Shown piece by piece: positions 9,117 to 17,450 of a DNA stretch of 64,000 nt. Source of the stretch: Burkholderiales bacterium (GTDB taxonomy: Bacteria > Pseudomonadota > Gammaproteobacteria > Burkholderiales > SG8-41); NCBI GenBank assembly GCA_019634975.1, contig JAHCAI010000003.1:1-64000 (forward strand). Reading direction: 5' to 3'. Position 1 is the stretch's first letter; the number at the start of each line of letters is the position of its first letter. The position numbers were made by a program, and so were the translations under genes. The notes beneath the pieces are model-generated. The model searched no databases, was not told where the DNA came from, and worked only from the letters and a program-made list of their open reading frames with translations.

Positions 9117-10023
9117 GGCCTATGCCGATACCGTGCGCCTGCTGCTGGCCGCCGCTCCTGAGGTGTTCGCCAACGACATCTTCGCGATGAAGGGCGGCAC
9201 CGCCATCAATCTCTTCGTGCGCGACATGCCGCGCCTGTCGGTCGATATCGACGTGGTCTACACACCATGGCAGATCCCGCGCGAGCAGGCACTGGCCGCC
9301 ATCGCCGACGAGATCGATGCGATCACCAGGCGGCTCGTAAAACGCGGCATGCGCACCCGCAAGGTGGCGAGCAAGGATCTCGGCGATACCAAACTGCTGA
9401 TCGAGGGCGCAGACAGTCAGGTGAAGGTCGAAGTCAATGCGGTGTTCCGTGGAACCGTTCTGCCAGTCGAGCGGCGCGGCCTGATGCCCAGGACGGCTGA
9501 CCTGTTCGGTGCCGAACTCGAACTGCCCGTGCTCGCCACCGCCGAACTCTACGGCAGCAAACTCGTGGCCGCGATGGACCGGCAACATCCCCGCGATCTG
9601 TTCGATGCGTGGCAGATGTTCGCCGCCGGCGGTTTGTCCGACGCGACGGTGGAGTGCTTCGTCACCTACCTGGCCGGTCACAACCGGCCGACCCATGAGG
9701 TCTTGTTCGGCAACGACAAAGACATCGCTGATGAATACCGAAACACCTTCGTCGGCATGACGGCGGATCCGGTCAGCCTTGAGACGCTACTGGAAACGCG
9801 CACGCGCCTGCGCGCGGAACTGCCGCAACGGCTGACAGGCAAGCAGCGTCATTTTCTGAAAGGCCTTTCACGCGCGCAGCCCGACTGGACTTTGCTGCAA
9901 TGCCCGCATGCCGCCGAATTGCCGGCACTGCGCTGGAAGCTTGCGAACCTTCAGACATTCAGCAAGCGCCGCCCGGCGGATTTTGAACTTCAAGCGAGGG
10001 CGCTGGAAACCAGACTGGGCTAA
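9109..10023 (+). CDS. abiEii: AbiEii-type nucleotidyltransferase toxin
   Basis: A 304-residue nucleotidyltransferase-like toxin. The family signature is present as GGTAINL (from Gly29) and RLSVDIDVVY with Asp46 and Asp48 as metal ligands; a 'Y-GSKLVAAMDRQHPRDLFD' stretch near the middle carries the conserved Lys and Asp of the family. AbiEii/MenT-type enzymes transfer nucleotides to RNA, often tRNA acceptor ends. It starts within the end of abiEi (eight-base overlap). The gene appears complete, but foreign sequence with a truncated LysR gene abuts its stop codon. Confidence 0.85.
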   Translation: MDKAYADTVRLLLAAAPEVFANDIFAMKGGTAINLFVRDMPRLSVDIDVVYTPWQIPREQALAAIADEIDAITRRLVKRGMRTRKVASKDLGDTKLLIEGADSQVKVEVNAVFRGTVLPVERRGLMPRTADLFGAELELPVLATAELYGSKLVAAMDRQHPRDLFDAWQMFAAGGLSDATVECFVTYLAGHNRPTHEVLFGNDKDIADEYRNTFVGMTADPVSLETLLETRTRLRAELPQRLTGKQRHFLKGLSRAQPDWTLLQCPHAAELPALRWKLANLQTFSKRRPADFELQARALETRLG

Positions 10024-10391
10024 CGCTTGCCCGGATAGCGGGAGTGGAAACAACTAATTACTCCGGGAAGGATGTAGCGGGCGTGTGCATGCGTAGACGC
10101 CACCCGGAGTTTCGCAGAACTTGCCTGGGGGCGCTTTTGTGCAATGCCCTCAATATTTGCCACTTCGGAAAGAATATGTTGGCCTATTTCGATGATCACT
10201 GCGCCCTGCGGGGTGAGGCCAGTTAGTCTATTCCGGTTGCGCAGGAAAATGACGACTCCAAGCGCCTCCTCAAGAACACGGATTTGCTGGCTTACTGCGG
10301 GCTGGGTTGTTCCCAAGGCCCCCGCGGCTTGCGAAATGTTTAATTTGCAGCGGACGACTTCACAAATATAGCGGAGCTGCTGGAGATTCAT
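10020..10391 (-). pseudogene. CysB-like LysR regulator, C-terminally truncated
   Basis: Only the first 123 residues remain of a protein that should be about 310. The helix-turn-helix domain (MNLQQLRYICEVV, then TQPAVSQQIRVLEE) and the start of the effector domain (STHAHARYILPGVI) are clearly CysB/Cbl-like. The frame ends at 'RYPGKR' where the sequence meets the end of abiEii, with a four-base overlap of the two stops. The break therefore marks a recombination junction. A related, complete regulator follows at 10896-11798. It may once have regulated sulfur or sulfonate genes. Confidence 0.75.
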
Positions 10392-10486
10392 GGTGGCCCC
10401 CCATAACGAGGTACGATTAAAAAGTGTGTAAATGAGGAAGGCGGCGTAGCCTTTCGGTTGGAAGCTTGACTTCAACCAACGCCCGG

Positions 10487-10825
10487 TTAGCGCCGGGGTG
10501 AAAGGAGACGCCACTGATGGATATCGAGGCGGGCCACACGCTGCCAGAAGTCCTTGACCGATTCAGCCTGAGCCGGTGCGGCGGGTGGCAGCTGATCAAG
10601 CGCCGCGCGCGCAGCGGCCAATTTCTCGCCCTTGGCACGGTTAGCCAGCAGTCCGTAGTGGCGAATGCGCATAAAGCCCGACGGCAGCACATGCAGCAGG
10701 AAGCGGCGGATGAATTCCTGGGGATCCAGCGTCATCACCTTGCGCTGGTTGCCGTGGGCGTAGTCCTTGTAGCGAAAGCGCACTTGGGTACCCTTGTTCC
10801 TCCAGATACTCTGATGCGGTGACAT
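10487..10825 (-). pseudogene. IS91-family transposase fragment
   Basis: The open part codes for the C-terminal region of a Y2 (IS91-type) transposase: FRYKDYAHGNQRKVMTL, then RRFLLHVLPSGFMRIRHYG and LANRAKGEKL. The N-terminal catalytic half is missing. A second, oppositely directed IS91 piece from the end of a similar protein lies at about 12785-13088, so the region between has been rearranged by IS91 activity or recombination between copies. Confidence 0.75.
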
Positions 10826-10895
10826 CAGCGCGTGGAGAGCGGAAACGACGGCGGAGCTGGCGATGACGTGATCTGTGCCCGCGGTTCCACGTCGT

Positions 10896-11798
10896 CTACT
10901 TCATGTTGTCGGGAGCAGTCTTCATCACCATACGGATAAAGGCTTGGCCATAAGCGGGCAAGGTCTGCCCTTTCACGATGATAACGCAAGCTGTACTCGG
11001 TTTGAAAAGATGGCTGGCTGGAATTCCCTGCAAGCCGGGATCGTCGTCTCTATTGACCGTCACTGACGGCAGCACGGCGATTCCAAACCCGACTCCTACA
11101 TACTTCTTGATCACGCTCGAGTCGGTCGCGCGAATCACGACTCTGAGGTCGATGCCCTTCGCGGAGAACGCCTCCTCGACCATACGTCCAACGCGGGTGT
11201 CCGGATAATTGGCGATGAGCGGGTATTTTGCAATCTCCTCCAAAGTCAAGCGCCGCAGCTTACTCAATGGATGTCCCCGCCGGACTATGACGCTGTGCTT
11301 CAATTGATAGCACGGCATCTTTATCAGGGCAGCCTCCGCGCCTAGCGGTGCCGTTCCTATACCCACGTCGACTTCTCCCGAGAGGACCCATTTGCTAATC
11401 TGCTCAGGCGTCCCCTGTCTGAGTTGCAGCTCTACGCCCGGATACGCAGGGACGAAGCGCCGTAGCGCCGGCACTAGCGCATAGCGCGCGTGATTGTGCG
11501 TTGTCGCCACTGTTAGTTGTCCTTTCGATTCGCCTACGAGCTCACTCGAGATGCGACGCACGTGCTCGATGTCTTTCAGTATGCGGCGGATTGTCGGCAG
11601 CGCGGCGGCGCCAGCTTTGCTGATCCCGGTAATCCTCGTACTGTTGCGCTGGAGCAGTGGAAGACCGATCTCATCCTCGAGCAGTTTGAGTTGCTTGCTG
11701 ATGCCCGAGGGCACGGTGTGGAGCTTGGCGGCAGCCTTCGACACGCTGAGCCCGCTGTCTATGACTTCGCACAAATACCTGAGCTGTTGGAGCTTCAT
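10896..11798 (-). CDS. CysB-like LysR-family transcriptional regulator
   Basis: A complete 300-residue LysR regulator. The N-terminal winged helix (MKLQQLRYLCEVIDSG, SGISKQLKLLEDEIG) and the effector domain (TVATTHNHARYALVPALRRF, MPCYQLKHSVIVRRGHPL) follow the CysB/Cbl/SsuR pattern, regulators that sense sulfate starvation or sulfonate-related ligands. It is divergent from the CoA-transferase fragment and the catabolic operon, the normal position for a LysR regulator of the operon. ATG 11798 is preferred over a GTG four codons upstream. The CysB likeness supports a sulfonate-linked role; the ligand is unknown. Confidence 0.85.
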   Translation of the reverse strand: MKLQQLRYLCEVIDSGLSVSKAAAKLHTVPSGISKQLKLLEDEIGLPLLQRNSTRITGISKAGAAALPTIRRILKDIEHVRRISSELVGESKGQLTVATTHNHARYALVPALRRFVPAYPGVELQLRQGTPEQISKWVLSGEVDVGIGTAPLGAEAALIKMPCYQLKHSVIVRRGHPLSKLRRLTLEEIAKYPLIANYPDTRVGRMVEEAFSAKGIDLRVVIRATDSSVIKKYVGVGFGIAVLPSVTVNRDDDPGLQGIPASHLFKPSTACVIIVKGQTLPAYGQAFIRMVMKTAPDNMK

Positions 11799-11903
11799 CG
11801 ACCTATGCACTTTTGGTGAAAAGACGATGATAAACTATTACTTGTAGTGATTAAAGCGCCTTTGCTAGCATCCGCGTTTTATGACTTCACGGCGACGAAC
11901 GCA

Positions 11904-12242
11904 ATGACTGATGGCGGACCGCTCAAGGGCTGCAGGGTGCTCGAGCTCGGCTCTATTATCGCGGGGCCATTCTGCGGCAGGCTGCTGGCGGATTTCGGCG
12001 CAGAGGTGATCAAGATCGAGCCATTGGACGGAGATGGGCTTCGGTCGACTGGCAAGCGGTACAAGGGAAAATCGCTCTATGCGGCGAGCCTGCTCAGAAA
12101 TAAGAGCCTGATCAGCGTTGACCTCCGTACTGCTCGCGGCCAGGACCTCGTCAGGAGGATGGTGCCGAAGTGCGACGTGCTGATCGAGAACTTCACTCCG
12201 GGTACGTGTTCGTGGTTATCGAGCATGGCACGCGGCGGCTGA
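11904..12242 (+). pseudogene. CaiB/BaiF CoA-transferase, N-terminal fragment
   Basis: The first roughly 100 residues of a family III CoA-transferase: LKGCRVLELGSIIAGPFCGRLLADFG (key parts: ELGSIIAGPF, LLADFGAEVIKIE) and VLIENFTPG. A full protein is about 400 residues. Reading leaves the family just after 'NFTPG' near 12200, where a piece of another gene begins. It lies divergent from the CysB-like regulator and was probably the first gene of the catabolic operon before rearrangement. Confidence 0.75.
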
Positions 12243-12300
12243 AGCACGTGAATGTGACCGCGAACCCGAGTGCGGAGTGGACAAGCGATAGGAAATTCAA
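12195..12300 (+). pseudogene. Integrase-core (rve) transposase scrap
   Basis: In a different frame from the CoA-transferase fragment, the DNA codes for YVFVVIEHGTRRLKHVNVT followed by ANPSAEW, which resembles the middle of DDE integrase-core transposases. Neither end of a transposase is visible. It is a remnant that interrupts the CoA-transferase gene. Between 12300 and 12497 no gene is recognised. Confidence 0.5.
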
Positions 12301-12497
12301 TGATCGAGCCGACAAGGAAAGCCGCCTGAATCTTTTTACACACCTATTGACAACACCTCCCCATAACGGACGCCTATGAACCATAACTAACTCTTGGATT
12401 GACGCGAATAATAGTCCATTCACACAATGCTCAGCAACGCATTGGTAAATGCGTCATGCTGGCTACAGCCAATACATTCATCCCATTGGAGGATTAC

Positions 12498-13088
12498 ATG
12501 GAGCATATTGACAACTACTTCTCGTTTCTACAGGTGCCAAACAGACCGCCCAAACCAAGGAGCACTGGAATCACCATCGTCGAGGACGTCACAATCGGCA
12601 CGCGTGCCGCAAAGGACGTAGTTGAGCATTCGGGCGAATTGATCGACTACATGAAAATCGCCGATCACTCAGCGCTTATCGCGAGGCACTCGAAGGCTTG
12701 GCTAAAAGGAAAGGTGGACTACTATCACGTCAACAACATCAAGACGAAGCCCGGCGGCGTCATATTGGTGGCCGGCGAATATAGCTTGAAGCGCAACTTC
12801 CAGGTCATACCGGGCGCCGAGTGGCTGGAGTTGCCCTGCAAGCACATTCCCGACCGCTACGAGCACCTGATGCGCTACGCGGGGTGGTACTCGAACCGCG
12901 CGCGGGGCGAGTGCGCGAAGAAATCCTGCCTCCCAGCCGCCGTCGCACTGGCACCATCGGACGAGCAGATGGCGACCGAATTTGCCGCTCGCGCAAGAGC
13001 CGCGTGGGCGAGGTTGATTCGCAAGGTCTACGAGGCCGATCCGCTGCAGTGCCCCAAGTGCAAGAGTCCGGAACTCTCAAACTTATGA
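12498..13088 (+). pseudogene. Chimera: phosphosulfolactate-synthase-like N-terminus fused to IS91 transposase C-terminus
   Basis: One frame of 196 residues has two unrelated halves. Residues 1 to about 95 (RPPKPRSTGITIVEDVTIG, GELIDYMKIA, then KTKPGGVILVAG) follow the ComA phosphosulfolactate-synthase fold family. From about residue 96 the text becomes IS91 transposase: LKRNFQVIPGAEWLEL, HIPDRYEHLMRYAGWYSNRA, then LIRKVYEADPLQCPKCKSPE. The junction is near base 12780. A ribosome site (GGAGG) precedes the ATG. The fusion removes the second half of the ComA barrel, so the enzyme is surely inactive. Its sulfonate chemistry would have suited the operon's proposed theme. Confidence 0.7.
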
Positions 13089-14164
13089 AAAAGGCCGCAG
13101 GCGCTTTCGTGGTGGAACTGAGCATCCCCCGCGCCATTTTCGGCGCCGACGCGGTGATGCGCGTGCAAGACGAGCTGGCTCGGCTCGGGATTACGCGCGT
13201 GCTGCTTATCGCGAGTGCGAGTCAGGCCGATACCGGGGCTCGGCTAAAGCATGCGCTTGGCTCGATCTGCGTGGCTCTTTTCACGGACGTCAAAATGCAC
13301 GTGCCCAGAGAACTCGTCGACACGGCATATGAACGTCTTGTGGCGAACGCTGCCGACGGCTTGGCGTGCGTGGGCGGCGGATCGGCCGTGGGATTGGCTA
13401 AAGCGCTTGCACTGCGCAAGGCGCTTCCGATCGTCGCAGTGCCGACGACCTACGCCGGATCCGAGGCGACGCCGATCTATGGGATCACCGAGGCAGGCGT
13501 AAAGAAGACGGGCCGCAATCCGGTGGTCCTGCCGAAAACCGTCATCTATGACCCCGCGCTCACGTTTGGCCTCACGTCTCATATCACTGTGACGAGCGGC
13601 CTCAATGCGCTTGCGCACGCGTTCGAGGCACTATATGCAGAGAACACGAATCCGGTCATTGCGGCCCTTTCAGTCGAAGCGATGCGTGTCCTCGTCCGCG
13701 CCCTGCCAGCGGCAAAGGCGAACCCGCACGATCGCGACGCACGTCAGGAATGCCAATATGGCGCTTACCTCTGTGGTGTTGCGCTGGGGAATGCCGCCAT
13801 GAGCCTACATCACAAAGCATGCCACGTGCTCGGCGGCAGTTTCAATTTGCCGCACGCGGAAGTTCATTCCGTAATGCTGCCGTACGCGCTTGCATACAAC
13901 GCGCCATTTGCGCCGCAACTCGCGCGGCTATCGGCCATCTTTCCGGGCGAAGACATCGCCGTTGCGGTGAAAGCGTTTGCGAAAAAACTGACGGCCCCGA
14001 TGTCCCTACGCGAGATCGGCATGCACGAAAGCGATCTGAATGGCGCGACGCACCTGATGTGCGAAACGCCGTACCCTAATCCCCGTACATTGGATCCGAA
14101 AGACATACGTTCCATGCTGCAGGACGCCTATACCGGAGCGCGTCCGCGCAGCGAATTTCAGTAA
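13085..14164 (+). CDS. Maleylacetate reductase (iron-type alcohol dehydrogenase family)
   Basis: A 359-residue member of the iron-containing alcohol dehydrogenase superfamily, matching maleylacetate reductases in length and motifs. They reduce maleylacetate to 3-oxoadipate with NAD(P)H. The dinucleotide site is CVGGGSAVGLAKALALR, followed by VPTTYAGSEATPIYG, and the family histidines are in NALAHAFEALYAEN and SLHHKACHVLGG. The ATG at 13085 overlaps the end of the upstream chimera. It leads a tight run of five genes (gaps of about 20 bases). In this context it would close the lower pathway of 4-sulfocatechol or hydroxyquinol breakdown. Confidence 0.88.
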   Translation: MKKAAGAFVVELSIPRAIFGADAVMRVQDELARLGITRVLLIASASQADTGARLKHALGSICVALFTDVKMHVPRELVDTAYERLVANAADGLACVGGGSAVGLAKALALRKALPIVAVPTTYAGSEATPIYGITEAGVKKTGRNPVVLPKTVIYDPALTFGLTSHITVTSGLNALAHAFEALYAENTNPVIAALSVEAMRVLVRALPAAKANPHDRDARQECQYGAYLCGVALGNAAMSLHHKACHVLGGSFNLPHAEVHSVMLPYALAYNAPFAPQLARLSAIFPGEDIAVAVKAFAKKLTAPMSLREIGMHESDLNGATHLMCETPYPNPRTLDPKDIRSMLQDAYTGARPRSEFQ

Positions 14165-14187
14165 CCCTGCCAGCAGGAGCCATTGAC

Positions 14188-15174
14188 ATGATCCGTAACC
14201 GAACCCGCGCGCGGCGCATGATGCTCGCCGCCCTCGCCGCGCTGCTTGCCGCTGCGTCTACCGCACACGCGCAGGGCTATCCCGTGAAGACCGTGCGCAT
14301 GGTCGTGGGATTTCCACCCGGCGGCGGCACCGACATCTTCGCCCGCTCGCTCAGCGAGAAGCTCACGGCAGCTTTCGATCGGCCGGTCATCGTCGACAAC
14401 AGGCCCGGTGCTACGAGCGTCATCGGGACGGATATCGTGGCGAAGTCGCCGCCGGACGGTTACACGCTGCTCACTGCGAGCAGCGCCTATGCGATCAGCG
14501 CGGCGGTGCAGCAGAAGAAGCTGCCGTATGACCCGCTAACTGCGCTCGTCCCGGTGTCGTTTATCGCCGTGACACCGAATGTGGTGCTCGTGCATCCGTC
14601 GGTGCCCGCGCGCAATGTGAAGGAACTCATCGCGCTCGCAAGGGCGAAGCCGGGCCAGTTGAATTACGGCTCGACCGGCAATGGCGGGCCGTACCACATT
14701 GCGACCGAGATGTTCAAGAACATGACGAAGATCGACATGGTGCACGTGCCGTACAAAGGCGCATCCCCGGCGCTGACCGGCGCTATCAGCGGCGAAGTGG
14801 GTGTGCTCTTCGGCAATATCGTCTCGGCCACACCTCACGCGCGCGCCGGGCGGCTGCGCGCGCTCGCTGTGACGACGACTAAACGATCGCCCATCGCGAA
14901 GGACTTGCCCACCGTTGCCGAATCCGGCGTTCCGGGCTACGACTTTGCCACCTGGTTCGGTGTTCTTGCGCCCGCAGGAACGCCCTCCGCAGTCATCGCG
15001 CGCGTGAACGAGGAGATCCGCAAAGCATTGAGCGCGGAGGACTTGCGCAGGAAATGGTTGAGCGAAGGCGCCGAGCCTGAATGGAGCACGCCCGAGGCGT
15101 TCGGCAAGCTGATCCGCAACGACATTCAGCGCTTCACCAAGCTCGTGCGGGACGTGAACATCACCGTAGACTGA
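14188..15174 (+). CDS. Bug-type tripartite tricarboxylate transporter substrate-binding protein
   Basis: A 328-residue periplasmic binding protein with signal peptide ([20 protein letters not shown]). Family features are YPVKTVRMVVGFPPGGGTDIFAR, with the conserved PPGGGTD loop, then VDNRPGA, KSPPDGYTLL and VPYKGASPALT. Bug proteins bind carboxylated or aromatic ligands for TctAB-type carriers; no TctA or TctB gene is present here. It sits 23 bases after the maleylacetate reductase gene, so the ligand is probably the substrate of the operon, such as a sulfonated aromatic acid. That last point is inference. Confidence 0.88.
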   Translation: MIRNRTRARRMMLAALAALLAAASTAHAQGYPVKTVRMVVGFPPGGGTDIFARSLSEKLTAAFDRPVIVDNRPGATSVIGTDIVAKSPPDGYTLLTASSAYAISAAVQQKKLPYDPLTALVPVSFIAVTPNVVLVHPSVPARNVKELIALARAKPGQLNYGSTGNGGPYHIATEMFKNMTKIDMVHVPYKGASPALTGAISGEVGVLFGNIVSATPHARAGRLRALAVTTTKRSPIAKDLPTVAESGVPGYDFATWFGVLAPAGTPSAVIARVNEEIRKALSAEDLRRKWLSEGAEPEWSTPEAFGKLIRNDIQRFTKLVRDVNITVD

Positions 15175-15195
15175 TGCCAATCCGGAGCATGCGCC

Positions 15196-16533
15196 ATGCT
15201 TGAGCCGTCGATCGCGAACGCAGCCGAAGACCTGTTCTCCCGGCGCAGCATGGCCGAGGCTTGCCTGCGCGTCGAGCGGGAGCTCGCGCTTGCGCAGGCT
15301 ACGGTCGGGCTCATTCCCGACGCTGCCGCCGCTGAAATCGCGGAACGCTGCCGGATCGAAGCCATCGATGTCGACCGGGCATGGCTGGACGCGGAACGCA
15401 CCGGCTACCCGATTGCGCCGCTCGTGAGGCAGATCACCGGGCTCTGCACCAAAGAGGCCGGACAATACGTCCATTGGGGCGCAACCACGATGGACGTCAT
15501 GGATACGGCGCTCGCGCTGCAGCTCGTGGCAGCGCTGCGCGTCATCGAGCAGAAGCTTCGGACGCTCGCGCTATCGTTCGCCGACGTTGCGGAGAAGCAC
15601 CGCGATTCGATCATGGCAGGCCGAACGTTTTGGGGCCACGCGCTGCCGATCACGTTCGGCTACAAGGTCGCCGCCTGGCTTGCGCCGCTGCTGCGGCATC
15701 TCGAGAGAATCGGGCCGGTGCGGGAGCGTGTCGGCGTCTGCGAGCTTGGCGGCGCGGTTGGAACCCTCGCGTCGATGGGAGAGCAGGGGCTTGCCGTGCA
15801 GGCCGAACTCGCCCGGCGTCTTGGGCTGAGGACGCCGATGTTCGTGTGGCATACGGCGCACGATTGCGTCGCGGAGGTCATCTTCCTGTGGAGTCTAATC
15901 ACCGGCTCTCTTGCCAAGGCCGCCGCCGACATGAGCCTGCTCTCTTCGACCGAGATAGCCGAAGCGTTCGAGCCGCCGTCGGGCGGGAAAGACACGAGCA
16001 GCACACTGCCGCAAAAAACCAATCCCATTTATTCCGCGCAGGTGCTTGCTTGCGCGAACGTGCTCGGTCAGAGCACGGCTCTTGCCCTGCGGTCGATGCG
16101 CCAGACGCACGAGCGCAGCGGAGAAGGCATGATCGAATTTCCGCTCGTCGCTGACGCCTATCGCAAGACGCTGCGCGCGCTCGAAAAAATGCAGATCATC
16201 GCCACGGGCATAAGCGTGGACGTCCAAAAAATGCGTGCGAACCTCGACCTCACCGAGGGGCAGATCATGTCCGAGGCCGTGATGATGGCGCTCGCCGAGA
16301 AGCTCGGCAGGCTCGAAGCGCACGATCTTTTGCACGAGGCGTGCAAGCGCGCAGCGGCTGCACGCGTCCCGCTGCACGAGGTCCTGCTGGCGGAGCCTCG
16401 CATCGCCGGCGCGCTCGGCGAAGAAGGCATCCGCCGCGCGCTCGATCCGCACCGCTACCTGGGCGCTGCCCGCGAGCTGACGGACCGCGTGGTGCAGGAG
16501 GCAAGGCGCCTGGCACGCTCTGCCGACACCTGA
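15196..16533 (+). CDS. 3-carboxymuconate cycloisomerase-like lyase, candidate 3-sulfomuconate cycloisomerase
   Basis: A 445-residue fumarase/aspartase superfamily lyase closest in feel to PcaB (3-carboxy-cis,cis-muconate cycloisomerase). Visible: QYVHWGATTMDVMDT in the active-site region and the family signature GGKDTSSTLPQKTNPIYS near residue 270. PcaB2 enzymes of 4-sulfocatechol degraders turn 3-sulfomuconate into 4-sulfomuconolactone. Lying between a Bug protein and an amidohydrolase of the lactonase type, in an operon with maleylacetate reductase, makes this the more specific guess. It could also be an ordinary PcaB or an adenylosuccinate-lyase-like enzyme. Confidence 0.8.
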   Translation: MLEPSIANAAEDLFSRRSMAEACLRVERELALAQATVGLIPDAAAAEIAERCRIEAIDVDRAWLDAERTGYPIAPLVRQITGLCTKEAGQYVHWGATTMDVMDTALALQLVAALRVIEQKLRTLALSFADVAEKHRDSIMAGRTFWGHALPITFGYKVAAWLAPLLRHLERIGPVRERVGVCELGGAVGTLASMGEQGLAVQAELARRLGLRTPMFVWHTAHDCVAEVIFLWSLITGSLAKAAADMSLLSSTEIAEAFEPPSGGKDTSSTLPQKTNPIYSAQVLACANVLGQSTALALRSMRQTHERSGEGMIEFPLVADAYRKTLRALEKMQIIATGISVDVQKMRANLDLTEGQIMSEAVMMALAEKLGRLEAHDLLHEACKRAAAARVPLHEVLLAEPRIAGALGEEGIRRALDPHRYLGAARELTDRVVQEARRLARSADT

Positions 16534-16553
16534 AAATCCAGAAGGAGTATTTC

Positions 16554-17450
16554 GTGGCCACAGACATACCTGCCTGCCTCGGTCCCCGCGTGGCCGTGTC
16601 CAGATCCAGATTCGTTCCGCCGAAGGGCGCGTGGGATACACACTTTCACATCCTCGGACCGACCGACCGCTTTCCGTATGCGGAAAAGCGCAAATACTCG
16701 CCGCCCGACGCACTCGTGCCCGATTACCTGCGGCTGATGCAGACGCTCGGCATCGAGCGCGGCATCGTCGTGCACCCGAACACCCACGGTTTCGACAACT
16801 CGGTCGATCTCGACGCGATCGCGCGAAGTAACGGGCGCTTCTTCGGCGTGGCACGGCTCGACAAATCGGTCACCGAGAAAAGTATCGAAGCCCTGCACGG
16901 CGCCGGCATGAGAGGCGTACGCTTTGCATTCAATCCGGCGCACGGCGGCACGCTGGATTTCGCCACGTTCAATCACGTCGAGGCGTGCGTGAGGCCGTTC
17001 GGCTGGTTCATCGAGCTGCACATGGCTGCGCCTGCGCTCGTCGAGCTGAAAGATTGGCTGCGATCGCTTGCCGCGACGCTGGTGATCGACCACATGGGAC
17101 GTGTGGACGTGAATCAGAGCATTGAACAGGAACCGTTCAAGGTACTGCTGGGGCTCGTCAAGGATCGCGGCGCATGGGTGAAACTGAGCGGTGCCGACCG
17201 GCTGTCGGCGAGCGGTTATCCGTATTCGGATGTGGTGCCTTTCGCGCGCACTTTGATCGCTGCCGCGCCGGAGCAGATGATCTGGGGCTCGGATTGGCCG
17301 CACACGGGCATCTTCAAACCCGAGCGCATGCCGGACGACGGCGAATTGCTCGACGTGTTGGCCGACTTCTGTCCCGACGAGCACACGCGCGAAATGATTC
17401 TGGTAAGCAATCCATCCAGACTGTTAGGAGTTCACGATGCTGCAGGATAG
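16554..17450 (+). CDS. Amidohydrolase of the PDC hydrolase type, candidate 4-sulfomuconolactone hydrolase
   Basis: A 298-residue amidohydrolase (LigI-like, TIM barrel). The metal or substrate motif DTHFHILGP stands near residue 28; further landmarks are VVHPNTHGFDNS, IDHMGRVD, VKLSGADRLS and a catalytic-type Asp in WGSDWPH. LigI opens 2-pyrone-4,6-dicarboxylate. 4-sulfomuconolactone hydrolases, which release sulfite and form maleylacetate, belong to the same group. The upstream cycloisomerase and maleylacetate reductase make the latter role attractive. GTG start chosen: AAGGAG precedes it by seven bases. It overlaps the next gene by 14 bases. Confidence 0.82.
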   Translation: MATDIPACLGPRVAVSRSRFVPPKGAWDTHFHILGPTDRFPYAEKRKYSPPDALVPDYLRLMQTLGIERGIVVHPNTHGFDNSVDLDAIARSNGRFFGVARLDKSVTEKSIEALHGAGMRGVRFAFNPAHGGTLDFATFNHVEACVRPFGWFIELHMAAPALVELKDWLRSLAATLVIDHMGRVDVNQSIEQEPFKVLLGLVKDRGAWVKLSGADRLSASGYPYSDVVPFARTLIAAAPEQMIWGSDWPHTGIFKPERMPDDGELLDVLADFCPDEHTREMILVSNPSRLLGVHDAAG

